From assembly GCA_003260075.1 (NCBI GenBank), contig QLIY01000246.1, positions 117,753 to 181,752 of the forward strand: a DNA stretch of 64,000 bases. Reading direction: 5' to 3'. Shown piece by piece: positions 26,101-33,900 of this stretch (its first letter is position 1; each line of letters begins with the position of its first letter). The notes under the pieces are model-generated. The model worked only from the letters and a program-made list of their open reading frames with translations, ran no database searches and was not told where the DNA came from. This DNA comes from Phallusia mammillata (Eukaryota > Chordata > Ascidiacea > Phlebobranchia > Ascidiidae). Both the position numbers and the translations under genes were made by a program.

Positions 26101-28229
26101 GGACGTCGAAACGTCGGAATAAAAATACAGTTGCTAGAAGAGCTTCATAAGTTTGATGTCATGACACGTTGTTTTATTACGTCAGGGCACAGCTGAGGGC
26201 AACCGTGGTCACGTGATGAGAAGTGCGACACCTATCGTCAACGCTGACAGCGCCGAAGCAAAAGTGAAATCGCTCGTTTTCAAACATTGGCAGGAAATAC
26301 AACGGGAATGTCGAAAAATCGACGCCGATGGATCCGGTTGTGTACTGCCGGATGAATTTGTTGGTAGGCGCAAAACTGATGAAACCTGATGTTTGTGATT
26401 CGTGTATCGGGGATGTACAACAGAATTAAACGGGCCTGAAATCCGTCCGAACCTGAATCGTTTTTGAGAAGCCCGTTTAGGCCCGAAAGTTTGATTGACA
26501 GGCCTATGCATTGAAGCCCCAGACAACAAACACAATAGAAAATTGGTCTTGAACAAGGCGTTTTAGGGCTGTTTAACATTAGGTCAGGTCCAGCAACTGG
26601 CAACTTAGCTGGTTAAATTTATTTAACAAAATTACTGACACAGAGTGTAAAGTCAGGCCCAAATCAGGCCAGTTTTTTTGAAGAAACCTAAGCCCGACTT
26701 ACAACTCTGATGTGTCGGGGATGTACACGCACATAATGTGAGGGGGGTGAAAGTTAGTTATGATTTCTATTGCTCGGTATTACTGACAGAAGTTTTACGT
26801 TTCGGTTATTTCATCTTCGCAGGAATCCTGGACAACTTCGGTGTGATGTTGTCACTAGAGGACGCCAGACAACTCATGGTGAAATATGATCTCGGTGAAA
26901 ACGCAGGAAAGTTTTCCTACCGAGACTTTTTACGTCATTTTATATTGACCTTGAAGCCACAGGAAGAGGGCATTCTGCGAAGACGAAAAATCCACACAGC
27001 CCGATTACCGGTGAGGTTTGCTGAGTCAGCATATTGGTGCTCGGTACAGAGAACGTCATGTTGAATGCTCGGTACTTAACTAAGTTCGGTACTTTTGGTT
27101 CACTATGGTGCTCGGTACGTTTGACTCATATTCTCATGGTTAAAACCAAGTTTAATTTCCGGCGCAAAACCATCGAACGATTTCTTTCTGCGCTGGGGCA
27201 ACACCGTCATTTAAACTTTTGTAACGCTCAGTATTGGACTAACACGTGATGTGTGACGTAACAATTACCCGCGATATCACTCATTCAAGTATGAGATGTT
27301 CGGCGGCACTTGCAGTTGAAATGTGATGTTTGTTACATCAGGTGGACACAGGCAAGGAGAGCGCCAGCTTCATCGAGGCGATGGTGAAACTCCGCGAACG
27401 AATCCTGCATTGCTGGAAGGAGATGAGGAGGTCGTTCCGCATGATTGACTCCAGGGGCGACGGTTTCGTCACACCTTCAATATTCCGCCAGGTTTGTTGG
27501 AAAAAGTGAAAAATAAAAATGTGTCGCGTGCGAAACTCAATTGAAATAAAACTGGGTAAAACGGATTAAAACTGTAACTCCAGATTTTAATGTTTCTACG
27601 ACAAACCAATCTTATTCAAGAAAATAAAAAATATTTTATTGCCATTTGCGTCTCAACAACAATCAATGTTTGTGAATTGTGCATCTTACAACACGCTTAC
27701 AGACAAATGTCATCCATGCATCGAGGAATGATTTATTGCCGCTCCCAGTTACCCTGTAAATTGGGTGCCCTGGTGCCCCGGATCAAGCAACACATGTTCT
27801 CGGCAAATTTGCCTTGAAACCAATTAAGCCGGTTTGGCGTGTCAGGCGCTTCGTTTTTGCATTAGCTGTCAGGATTTGTTCTGTGTGTCCAGCAAAGTGA
27901 TGATGTTTTGCAGTGTACTTATACACAGGAGTCGCAGTTTTTATATTGTTTTACATTGTGCGTATACAGTTACATTGTTATAATGCAGATATTTGTGTTA
28001 TTATATAGCTGCCTGTTCTTGCTACCCCAGTTTGCAGATGCCAGTTTGAACTGCGGCGATACTTGTGTTTAAGCTACCCGCGTAACAGCAACTTAACTTT
28101 GTTCAGGTTCTACGGCAGTTCGCGATCAATTTATCCGAGGAGGATTTTTTCCACATGCTCTCATTCTACGACCACGGTATGAGGGGTCGTGTTCCCTACA
28201 ACGACTTCATACGCGCTTTCCTGCAATGA
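9341..28229 (+). CDS. EFCAB6: EF-hand calcium-binding domain-containing protein 6 (EFCAB6/DJBP)
   Basis: Large protein of tandem paired EF-hands. In mammals it binds DJ-1 and the androgen receptor and is testis-enriched. Exons: 9341-9349, 9495-9783, 10503-10657, 10840-10992, 11487-11673, 11991-12162, 12533-12666, 13023-13171, 13448-13596, 14835-14946, 15614-15733, 15806-15942, 16367-16520, 16825-16940, 17464-17631, 17996-18167, 18593-18733, 19356-19463, 19526-19628, 19860-19992, 20332-20499, 20760-20893, 21326-21479, 22347-22482, 22608-22838, 23160-23366, 23804-24031, 25496-25624, 25819-25911, 26186-26363, 26823-27010, 27342-27491, 28107-28229. All phases agree, giving 1,659 residues (human about 1,500). 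Each unit is helix, acidic loop, helix, then W/Y..F/L. Canonical loops are few: DYNRDGNVQRHE, DDDHDGILTMHE, DKNQDGYVTLAD and DADGSGCVLPDE. Most others lack key acidic residues, as in mammals. The protein ends YNDFIRAFLQ, as the human one does. The end of exon 2 (weak donor GTGTCT) is the least sure point. Confidence 0.95.
9874..10410. mobile_element. MITE in EFCAB6 intron 2, interrupted by a hAT-like element
   Basis: Terminal inverted repeats of about 31 bp: TAATAAAAACCAAAT... on the left and ATTTGGTTTTTATTA on the right, both with CGATGTAGAAT inside. A hAT-like element sits within it at 10019-10360. Near the left end is a block reading, on the minus strand, CTGATGATGAG...GTCGAAACG. Confidence 0.8.
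10019..10360. mobile_element. Non-autonomous hAT-like element with perfect 8-bp target duplication
   Basis: Starts CAGTGGTTCTTAACCTGTGG and ends GGTTAAGAACCACTG. Flanked on both sides by GTCTATAT (10011-10018 and 10361-10368). It is inserted in the older MITE at 9874-10410. No transposase frame. Confidence 0.9.
11006..11357. mobile_element. CAGAGTTGTAAG-family element with simple-repeat core in EFCAB6 intron 4
   Basis: Begins CAGAGTTGTAAGCGGGTCCG and shows the family's GGCCCG-rich interior (AGCCTGAACCCGGCCCGACTT) near its right side. The right terminus is not recognisable. It contains the CGATCC and G tracts listed next. Family members with clear ends are at 13647-13780, 18771-19095, 21633-21934 and 26421-26709. 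Confidence 0.5.
11031..11146 (+). repeat. CGATCC hexamer array followed by a 50-base G run
   Basis: CGATCC units run from 11031 to about 11088, followed by GAATCGTTTAT and then G from 11097 to 11146. The tract lies inside EFCAB6 intron 4. The RNA would be G-quadruplex-prone. Exact length in the genome is doubtful, since such runs are poorly sequenced. Confidence 0.9.
13647..13780. mobile_element. CAGAGTTGTAAG-family element in EFCAB6 intron 9
   Basis: Starts CAGAGTTGTAAGTCGGGCCG and ends GGCCCGTTAACAACTCTG. Flanks TAGCATAA and TAGCATAC form a near-perfect 8-bp duplication, as for hAT elements. Confidence 0.8.
13869..14690. mobile_element. hAT-like element, 822 bp, EFCAB6 intron 9
   Basis: Ends CAGTAGTTCTCAATC and GTTTGAGAACCACTG, the classic hAT terminus. 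Flanks ATTTAAGC and CTTTAAGC are an imperfect 8-bp duplication. Subterminal CGTCGCGACGCCC and GGCGTCGCAAC repeats are present. No transposase frame is visible. Confidence 0.85.
15223..15334 (+). other. Second copy of EFCAB6 exon 10
   Basis: This 112-base block repeats exon 10 (14835-14946), with its acceptor and donor, at over 95 percent identity. It encodes the same RFEVRGTGKISWEQFLGKF. Exon 10 enters in phase 2 and leaves in phase 0, so the two copies cannot be spliced in series without a frameshift. They would have to be alternatives. C runs at 14993 and 15069 lie between the copies, so an assembly duplication is the likelier cause. Confidence 0.85.
16070..16290 (+). mobile_element. SINE-like dispersed repeat, duplicated across a C run
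   Basis: Reads GTGTTATTTACCCTGATGAA, then a damaged hairpin segment, then GTCGGAATAAAA, CATTTGCCAGAA and TTATGCCTGGCAGCAA. After the C run at 16207-16216 the second half is repeated (16217-16290). Other copies: 26058-26165, 36349-36480, 51512-51745, 54402-54540, 57828-57930 (minus) and 59374-59460. Confidence 0.8.
18771..19095. mobile_element. CAGAGTTGTAAG-family element in EFCAB6 intron 17
   Basis: Starts CAGAGATGTAAACGGGCCTG and ends GATGTGACTTACAACTCTG. Shared interior: CCCGAAAGTTTGATTGACAG and ACTGACACAGAGTGTAAAGT. Nearly the same interior is found at 26421-26709. Confidence 0.8.
19283..19350 (+). repeat. TTGTTGTCTTG minisatellite next to EFCAB6 exon 18 acceptor
   Basis: About five 11-12 base units of TTGTTGTCTTG, drifting to TTGTTATCTTG and TTGTTACC, run straight into the acceptor TTGCAG at 19350-19355. 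The array supplies the pyrimidine/T-rich tract in front of the splice site. Confidence 0.85.
20088..20306. mobile_element. hAT-like MITE in EFCAB6 intron 20
   Basis: Starts CAGCGGTTCCCAAACTTTTC and ends TAGTTTGAGAATCGCTG. The right end lies 25 bases before the exon 21 acceptor. Flanks GTTAAAT and GTTTAAAT are compatible with a hAT duplication. Confidence 0.8.
20899..21170 (+). repeat. 24-25 bp minisatellite rich in TGACGTA and TAGTACTACGTA
   Basis: About eleven imperfect copies of a unit like GCTGATGACGTAGTACTACG TATGC start five bases after the exon 22 donor. Each unit has a TGACGTA half-site and a palindromic AGTACT core. Later units shorten to GTGATGACGTAGTACTACGT. Confidence 0.93.
21633..21934. 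mobile_element. CAGAGTTGTAAG-family element in EFCAB6 intron 23
   Basis: Starts CAGAGTTGCAAGTCGGGCCG and ends CCCGCTTGCAACTCTA. Flanked by a perfect 8-bp duplication, CTATGACA, at 21625-21632 and 21935-21942. Contains a 13-base C run at 21659-21671 that has no obvious flanking duplication. Confidence 0.88.
21948..22199. mobile_element. hAT-like MITE with CAGGGGTGTGCAACC ends
   Basis: Starts CAGGGGTGTGCAACCTGCGG, with subterminal CCGCGGGCCAAATGCGGCCC, and ends ATGGTTGCACACCCTTG. It lies right beside the preceding element in EFCAB6 intron 23. No transposase frame. Confidence 0.8.
23367..23545 (+). repeat. Degenerate ACATGAGTACATGA tandem repeat
   Basis: Starts directly at the exon 26 donor. 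Variable units of 8-16 bases built from ACATGAGTACATGATC, with GAGCAC and AACATTAACAC variants. It produces a cysteine/histidine-rich open frame on the minus strand that is not a gene. Confidence 0.85.
24032..25495 (+). other. Long EFCAB6 intron 27
   Basis: At 1,464 bases this is the longest intron of the gene. I find no transposon ends, tandem repeat or coding exon in it. The flanking exons join directly in the conserved LNDEQ-FDRLW segment, so no exon is missing. Confidence 0.6.
26058..26165 (+). mobile_element. SINE-like dispersed repeat copy
   Basis: Complete core: CCTGATGAAGGCGACCTGTA, TAGGACGTCGAAACGTCGG, then AATAAAAATACAGTTGC and an AGAAGAGCTTCATAAG tail. In EFCAB6 intron 29, just upstream of exon 30. 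Confidence 0.8.
26421..26709. mobile_element. CAGAGTTGTAAG-family element in EFCAB6 intron 30
   Basis: Left end CAGAATTAAACGGGCCTGAA, right end GCCCGACTTACAACTCTG. Interior closely matches 18771-19095 (CCCGAAAGTTTGATTGACAG, TTAGGGCTGTTTAACATTAG). The sequence TGTRTCGGGGATGTACA stands on both sides. Confidence 0.8.
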
Positions 28230-28836
28230 CGTCACCTGCTAATGACGTCACTGGCTGCGATCCGGGCCGACGGCGGAAGTTTGAATCGTGTCGAGTTGTT
28301 TTGAGTTTTCATTAAATCGGTCAGCCTGAGAATTTTACCTGTCGCACTTTCGGTGTTTCCCCGCGTATGCTTAGAGCAAAATAGTTTTGTTGTCCGATGA
28401 GGTGGCCCGAACTTTTCTCTGCATTTGTCTCTTAAGTTGTATTTGGCTGTTTGTGTTTTAGGTAATGTAGTGACTAGAGCTAACTCAACTTCCATGTAAA
28501 AATTACGACAGTATCAGCCACTGTGAGTCGCCAGAGAGTAGTTTTGTGACTTGCTCGTTTTTTTGCTTTGTACAGTTGCCGCCTAAACTATTAAATACCG
28601 GATATCATGTAAGTTCATCCTGTATTGAGGGAAACTAGTTTGTAAAACTACCATCCGGTAATTATGCTCCACCTCAACATCTCATGTTGATGTTAGAAAT
28701 AATAAAATAATATGTTCGTTGCCATGGTGAACCTGCCTACCGCCATCTAGTGACCGAGACTACGTGCCGAAACATAAAAGGGATTATTACGTCACAACTC
28801 ACAACCGCAAGTAGGTGAAGTTTGAACGGATTATTT
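28230..28836. other. EFCAB6 3' region
   Basis: No coding sequence. Two TGACGTCA sites lie right at the stop codon (28227-28252). AATAAA occurs near 28700 and could serve polyadenylation of EFCAB6. Confidence 0.4.
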
Positions 28837-28844
28837 GCTTAGAT

Positions 28845-29878
28845 CAGGGGTGGCCAACCTTCTACATACCATTCGCCAACTTTTTAACATACTGTGTTGG
28901 ATGCGCCATAAATGTCTCGTAGCCCCACCCTACTCTANNNNNNNNNNNNNNNNNNNNNNNNNNNNNNNNNNNNNNNNNNNNNNNNNNNNNNNNNNNNNNN
29001 NNNNNNNNNNNNNNNNNNNNNNNNNNNNNNNNNNNNNNNNNNNNNNNNNNNNNNNNNNNNNNNNNNNNNNNNNNNNNNNNNNNNNNNNNNNNNNNNNNNN
29101 NNNNNNNNNNNNNNNNNNNNNNNNNNNNNNNNNNNNNNNNNNNNNNNNNNNNNNNNNNNNNNNNNNNNNNNNNNNNNNNNNNNNNNNNNNNNNNNNNNNN
29201 NNNNNNNNNNNNNNNNNNNNNNNNNNNNNNNNNNNNNNNNNNNNNNNNNNNNNNNNNNNNNNNNNNNNNNNNNNNNNNNNNNNNNNNNNNNNNNNNNNNN
29301 NNNNNNNNNNNNNNNNNNNNTTTTTCGGTTGAAACTAGCCAGTCGTTGTTCTTGTGGTGTAGGCAGTTACAACAAAGGTTGGGCTGTATTTTTATAATTT
29401 AGTTCACAAACGGTAAACTTTTTTATCACGTGGTTGTTGACAAAATACCCGGGGCAGCGGCGTTTCTACCATAGGACAGCGCCAATACCTTTGTTGTGAT
29501 ATTTACCACTCTTTAATGTTTAAATTCCAATGCTTCTTGAATACGTTTCACAACTGTAATGAATGCGAACAATTTAATGGTTGTGAGACAATAACCTCGA
29601 TTGAAATCATTTGCGTGTGTGACGTATTAGTCGAAATAATTTTACAAAGCAACAACGCATGACTAACGTTGGTGCGATTCTCGGGTATGCGGCATACCCG
29701 GCATACCCGTGTTCGGTGCCTATGTATGTATATATATATAATTAATATGGCTGGCTTACTTTATTTATTTATTAGTTTGTTAATTTGATTTTCATGATTA
29801 TCAAAAGAAGGCAATGTGCCCTTTCTAATCATGCAATGCGCCACGTTTGGCGCATGCGCCATAGGTTGGCCACCACTG
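28845..29878. mobile_element. hAT-like element spanning the assembly gap
   Basis: Starts CAGGGGTGGCCAACCTTC and ends ATAGGTTGGCCACCACTG. Flanks GCTTAGAT and GTTTAGAT form an 8-bp duplication with one mismatch. The 383-base N gap is inside it, so whether it codes for a transposase is unknown. Subterminal GCGCCATA motifs occur at both ends. Confidence 0.8.
28938..29320. other. Assembly gap (383 N)
   Basis: Run of unknown bases. Open frames drawn across it have no meaning. Isolated single Ns also occur at 30452 and 52898, the first of them at a duplication junction. Confidence 1.
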
Positions 29879-30248
29879 GTTTAGATCATGTTTTCTATAA
29901 CCTTCAGGTGACCTTCCCGAAAACACACGTACGCCAGACCTCAAATTATTTCATATTTGTTGTATTTGAAACTTCAACAATGTTCTGCGGTTTCCAAGGC
30001 AACCGCAAGGACGAATACGATTGGTGGAGAGTTTACAGTGTATAAGCCATACGTCACAGTTCCACACCTTTTATGACAAAACAACAAATTTGTCGCGAAA
30101 TATTTCGCAATGTTGGGCACCACTTTGTGTATTCGGATGAAAGTTTTTTCGGTCACTCTTCTCTCAAGTGAAAGTTGCAGCGGATTTCGAAACGCGCAGT
30201 GACGTAGAAATCAGCAAAAAAAATCGCTGTAACGACTTGGCGTGCGTC
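29879..30248. other. Intergenic sequence before the 41-bp array
   Basis: No gene or repeat I can support. It separates the hAT-like element from the minisatellite downstream of the nuclear receptor stop codon. Confidence 0.4.
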
Positions 30249-30451
30249 ATCGGCAGGGAACGTGCCATATCTCGCATTGGAGGGGGCTCATCGGCAGGAA
30301 ACGTCCCATTACTCGCATTGGAGGGGGTTCATCGGCAGGGAACGTCCCATATCTCGCATTGGATGGGGTTTATTGGCAGGGAACGCCCGATATCTCGCTC
30401 TGGAGGGGGTTCATCTGTAGGAAACGTCCCATATCTCGCATTGGATGGGGT
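30249..30451 (-). repeat. 41-bp minisatellite (first block), derived from receptor 3' coding end
   Basis: Five units start CATCGGCAGGGAACGT (or CATCTGTAGGAAACGT), pass through CCCATATCTCGCATTGGA and end GGGGGTT. On the minus strand each unit reads CGAGATATGGGACGTTTCC, the codons for the receptor's last residues EIWDVS. A unit length of 41 and in-frame stops mean it is not coding. Confidence 0.92.
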
Positions 30452-30746
30452 NTTCACAGGAATTGAAAATGCCAAAAAACTTTAGCGAAATATATATTCC
30501 ATGAACACTATCATTTCTAATAGTTGATTCTGTTTTGCCTTGTGTTCTGGATATTGTAATAACTCCATAAAATTAACCATAAAATTTTACTACGACATAA
30601 AGTCAACTGCTCAAAACGCCATCAGCTTGACGTTAACAAGCTTGCAAAGAGAGGAATTTCTTAGCAATAAAATAAGGTGGAAGATTTATTTGAGTCCAAA
30701 TGCTTAAACAAACATCATGTTTTCATTTATCGAATACCCCCCCCCC

Positions 30747-30927
30747 ACGCCCGATATCTCGCTCTGGAGGGGGTTCATCTGTAGGAAACGTCCCGTATCT
30801 CGCATTGGAGGGGGTTCATCTGTAGGAAACGTCCCATTACTCGCATTGGAGGAGGTTCATCGGCAGGGAACGCCCGATATCTCGCTCTGGAGGGGGTTCA
30901 TCTGTAGGAAACGTCCCATATCTCGCA
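30747..30927 (-). repeat. 41-bp minisatellite (second block), merging into the receptor's last exon
   Basis: Same unit as 30249-30451, after the C run at 30737-30746. The last unit (from about 30898) is the actual end of the receptor coding region. The array therefore begins inside the AF-2 codons and extends into the 3' UTR. The neighbouring segment 30453-30736 repeats 31455-31735, so the split in two blocks is probably an assembly effect. Confidence 0.9.
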
Positions 30928-33900
30928 CAAAAGTGGGGTCATTTGGTCTCTTTCCTTCCACGTGGAGACGAGCTGTGTATAAGTGTGATACAACAATCGC
31001 ATTTCCGTCAACAGCGAAAGAATCTTCGCTAAAATCTGCTTCCGGTGCGGTTTCCGGTTCCGGCAATATCGCGATAATATACCGATGTAATTATCGCGAT
31101 ATTCGTCGATTTTTGACTTGCTTTGTGCGTGAGGATGATCTGTGATGTAACAAAGAGGAGAGGATGACGTTTTACGCTTGTTACGCTTGACTGCACATCG
31201 TTTAGTTTCATCATTTACACAATGTTGGAGTTTGAAGCATTTGCTCCCACGACTGAATACAAACATCAACAAATATTTTCCCAAATCCTAATGGCGTCCA
31301 CAATTATTTTCAAAGTTTTTTTTGTCATTTTAAACACTCTGCAATAACCGGTGTTCACATCAACATGAACCAATACAAAATCCCAGGCAAAACCGATTCA
31401 ACCTGTAGCTTATTTTACTGCTTTATCTCTTTACATCCTTATTGTATTCGTTCACAGGAATTGAAAATGCCAAAAAACTTTAGCGAAATATATATTCCAT
31501 GAACACTATCATTTCTAATAGTTGATTCTGTTTTGCCTTGTGTTCTGGATATTGTAATAACTCCATAAAATTAACCATAAAATTTTACTACGACATAAAG
31601 TCAACTGCTCAAAACGCCATCAGCTTGACGTTAACAAGCTTGTAAAGAGAGGAATTTCTTAGCAATAAAATAAGGTGGAAAATTTATTTGAGTTCAAATG
31701 CATAAACAAACATCATGTTTTCATTTATCGAATTTTGAAAGTAAATTTTGAATCTGTTTAGTCGAAAGGACACCATATCACCATGGAAACAGGATCTATA
31801 ATTTTTCTGTGTAAATATTTTACCTGAATCAAACATGTTGACGGCGATCAGCAACCCGTACTCAATGTCATCCATCTCAAGTTTATTCGCTTTAGCGAAA
31901 AAATCGATAAGCACGTTCATGTTGGCAACTTGCATTCCTGTCAATCAACTTGAAATGTCAATCAAGTTAAAAGGTCAATCGCAGATAGCTATGCACAAAG
32001 CACAACAAAGTTTTTTGCAGTTTTCTCGGTTTGTGCAGAACTGAATATTCCAACCGCGCTTTGAAATATTTTAATTTTTTCTATAAATATATGGAAGCAT
32101 AATTTTTTACTCTACTTACAGATAAAAGTGATAGTAAAGATTTATTTAATTTGATTAATGTCTGTTTCAAATCATCACGCGCGCTAACTACACGGTTACT
32201 TATTTCGTCACTAAAATAACATAAAACTTATTTCGATCTAGATGTTCATTTCGGGGGATTGATATGTCACGAAAGTCAAGAATAAAATTTTGTGGATTAG
32301 AAAATGACCTGAAAGAATTGAGGGCCTATAGCTTGAAGGATACCGTGGCAGCGGAACTCGTTTCACAGTAGTTATTAATATTTTTTGCTGATTTCAACCC
32401 AAACCGCTGACTCACCGATTTCTTCAGCTAAAGCGTCGACGTCTATCGTAGATTTCCTGTAATGATAACCGCAACAGTTTCGCAAAAGCATCGCTTCAAC
32501 AAAGCTTCCCTTTAAAAGAGAAATCTGGTCTTCCTGATCGAGATGGTCGAATCCTGTGGCATAAAAACGTTTTTACAAACAAGTTCATCCTGCCGTAAAA
32601 ATATGGTTTGATTGTTTACAAAACTGGTTTAAAGCAATACTCTTAATTCACACTTAAAGCTGGAATCACCCAGTCCGTTGCTTGGTGGATGAAGACTAAT
32701 AAGCCTATAGCAATGGATGTAAGTTCAGAAAAAACATTTGGTCGTTTATCTTTTGGTTTTAAAGATATATATATTTCGCTAATACAGCATATACATATCT
32801 TTGAAACTTAAGGATGAACGACTAAATGTTTTTTCTGAACTTACATCCCATGGTTTAAGACAATCATCGGTTTGGGGAATTTCTATTTTGTAATGTTCCT
32901 ATATTCGTATCTTAATTGTGCGGAGAAAAGTTGCTTCCGACGGCTGCTTCTATTTTAAGTCATGTTTTGCGGATTGTTTCTTAAAATTGCGACTTGTCTG
33001 ACGATTTAACGATGAGTGAAATTTGCGGGCGGTGGCATCGGCTGATGTGGCTCAGTTTGTGCGTGATAACAACGCTCGGGTGGAAGCTGAGACGAACGTG
33101 ACTCGTTATGGGCAATTTTCAATCGATTTATCTCGCTCTTTGATGTCGTCAATGCAGCCGAAAAAATTGTCGCAAGTGTGCGCAAATTACAGGGCAAGCA
33201 GAGCGGATTTACAGGGCAGTTAGAGTCGCACATCTGTTTTACGAGACATTGCGCCGTAAAATTTTAATGATTTTTCACGAGGCTATGGATTGTACGTGCT
33301 TCCATCTGCGCATGATGGTTATATCGGATGAGAGAAGGGTAGCTACACCCCCCACGATATTTTCCACAAACAACCTTGTTAAAATTGCGACACTATTCTT
33401 GGTGCGTTTTACGGCGTTTGTTATTTCGACGATCGCGGCTTAACGGGTGGTGGCGGATCCGTCGAACCAAAGGGAATGTGAATCCTGTTTCAACAATGCC
33501 CATTGTTACGCGTTGCGCGATGTTTGTTCTTCAATATCACTGTTTTTGTCGAAACGCACGCGATTCAGGATTCATTCGAATTTACGGGAAGTGGCGACGC
33601 TGCATTGTGTGAATGTCGCGGAATATGTTTGACTTTGCCGAGTAGTTTGGATGAGTGGTCGGTTTGTGCCGATCAAAATGTTTTTTAACATCAAACATAT
33701 TGAAAAATATAGTGTTGTCACAGTTGACTACGCGTAGCCCCCCCCCCATTGCAAACACAAGTATTTATAAAGCGAAAAGGGCGGCGAAACACACAAAAAG
33801 CGGTGGTAAAAAACGCACCAATGGTCGAGTGATAACACCTACCCATTAAACGTCGGCAAATTATAATCAAAACTGCTGGAAGAGCTAAAAATTTGTTGGA

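Noticed and set aside
28835-29397. Open frames across the N gap
   Set aside because: Unknown bases translate to X; there is no sequence evidence for a gene.
30249-30927. Regular 41-bp repeats suggesting a CRISPR array
   Set aside because: Units are directly tandem with no unique spacers, the genome is animal, and the unit is derived from the receptor's coding end.
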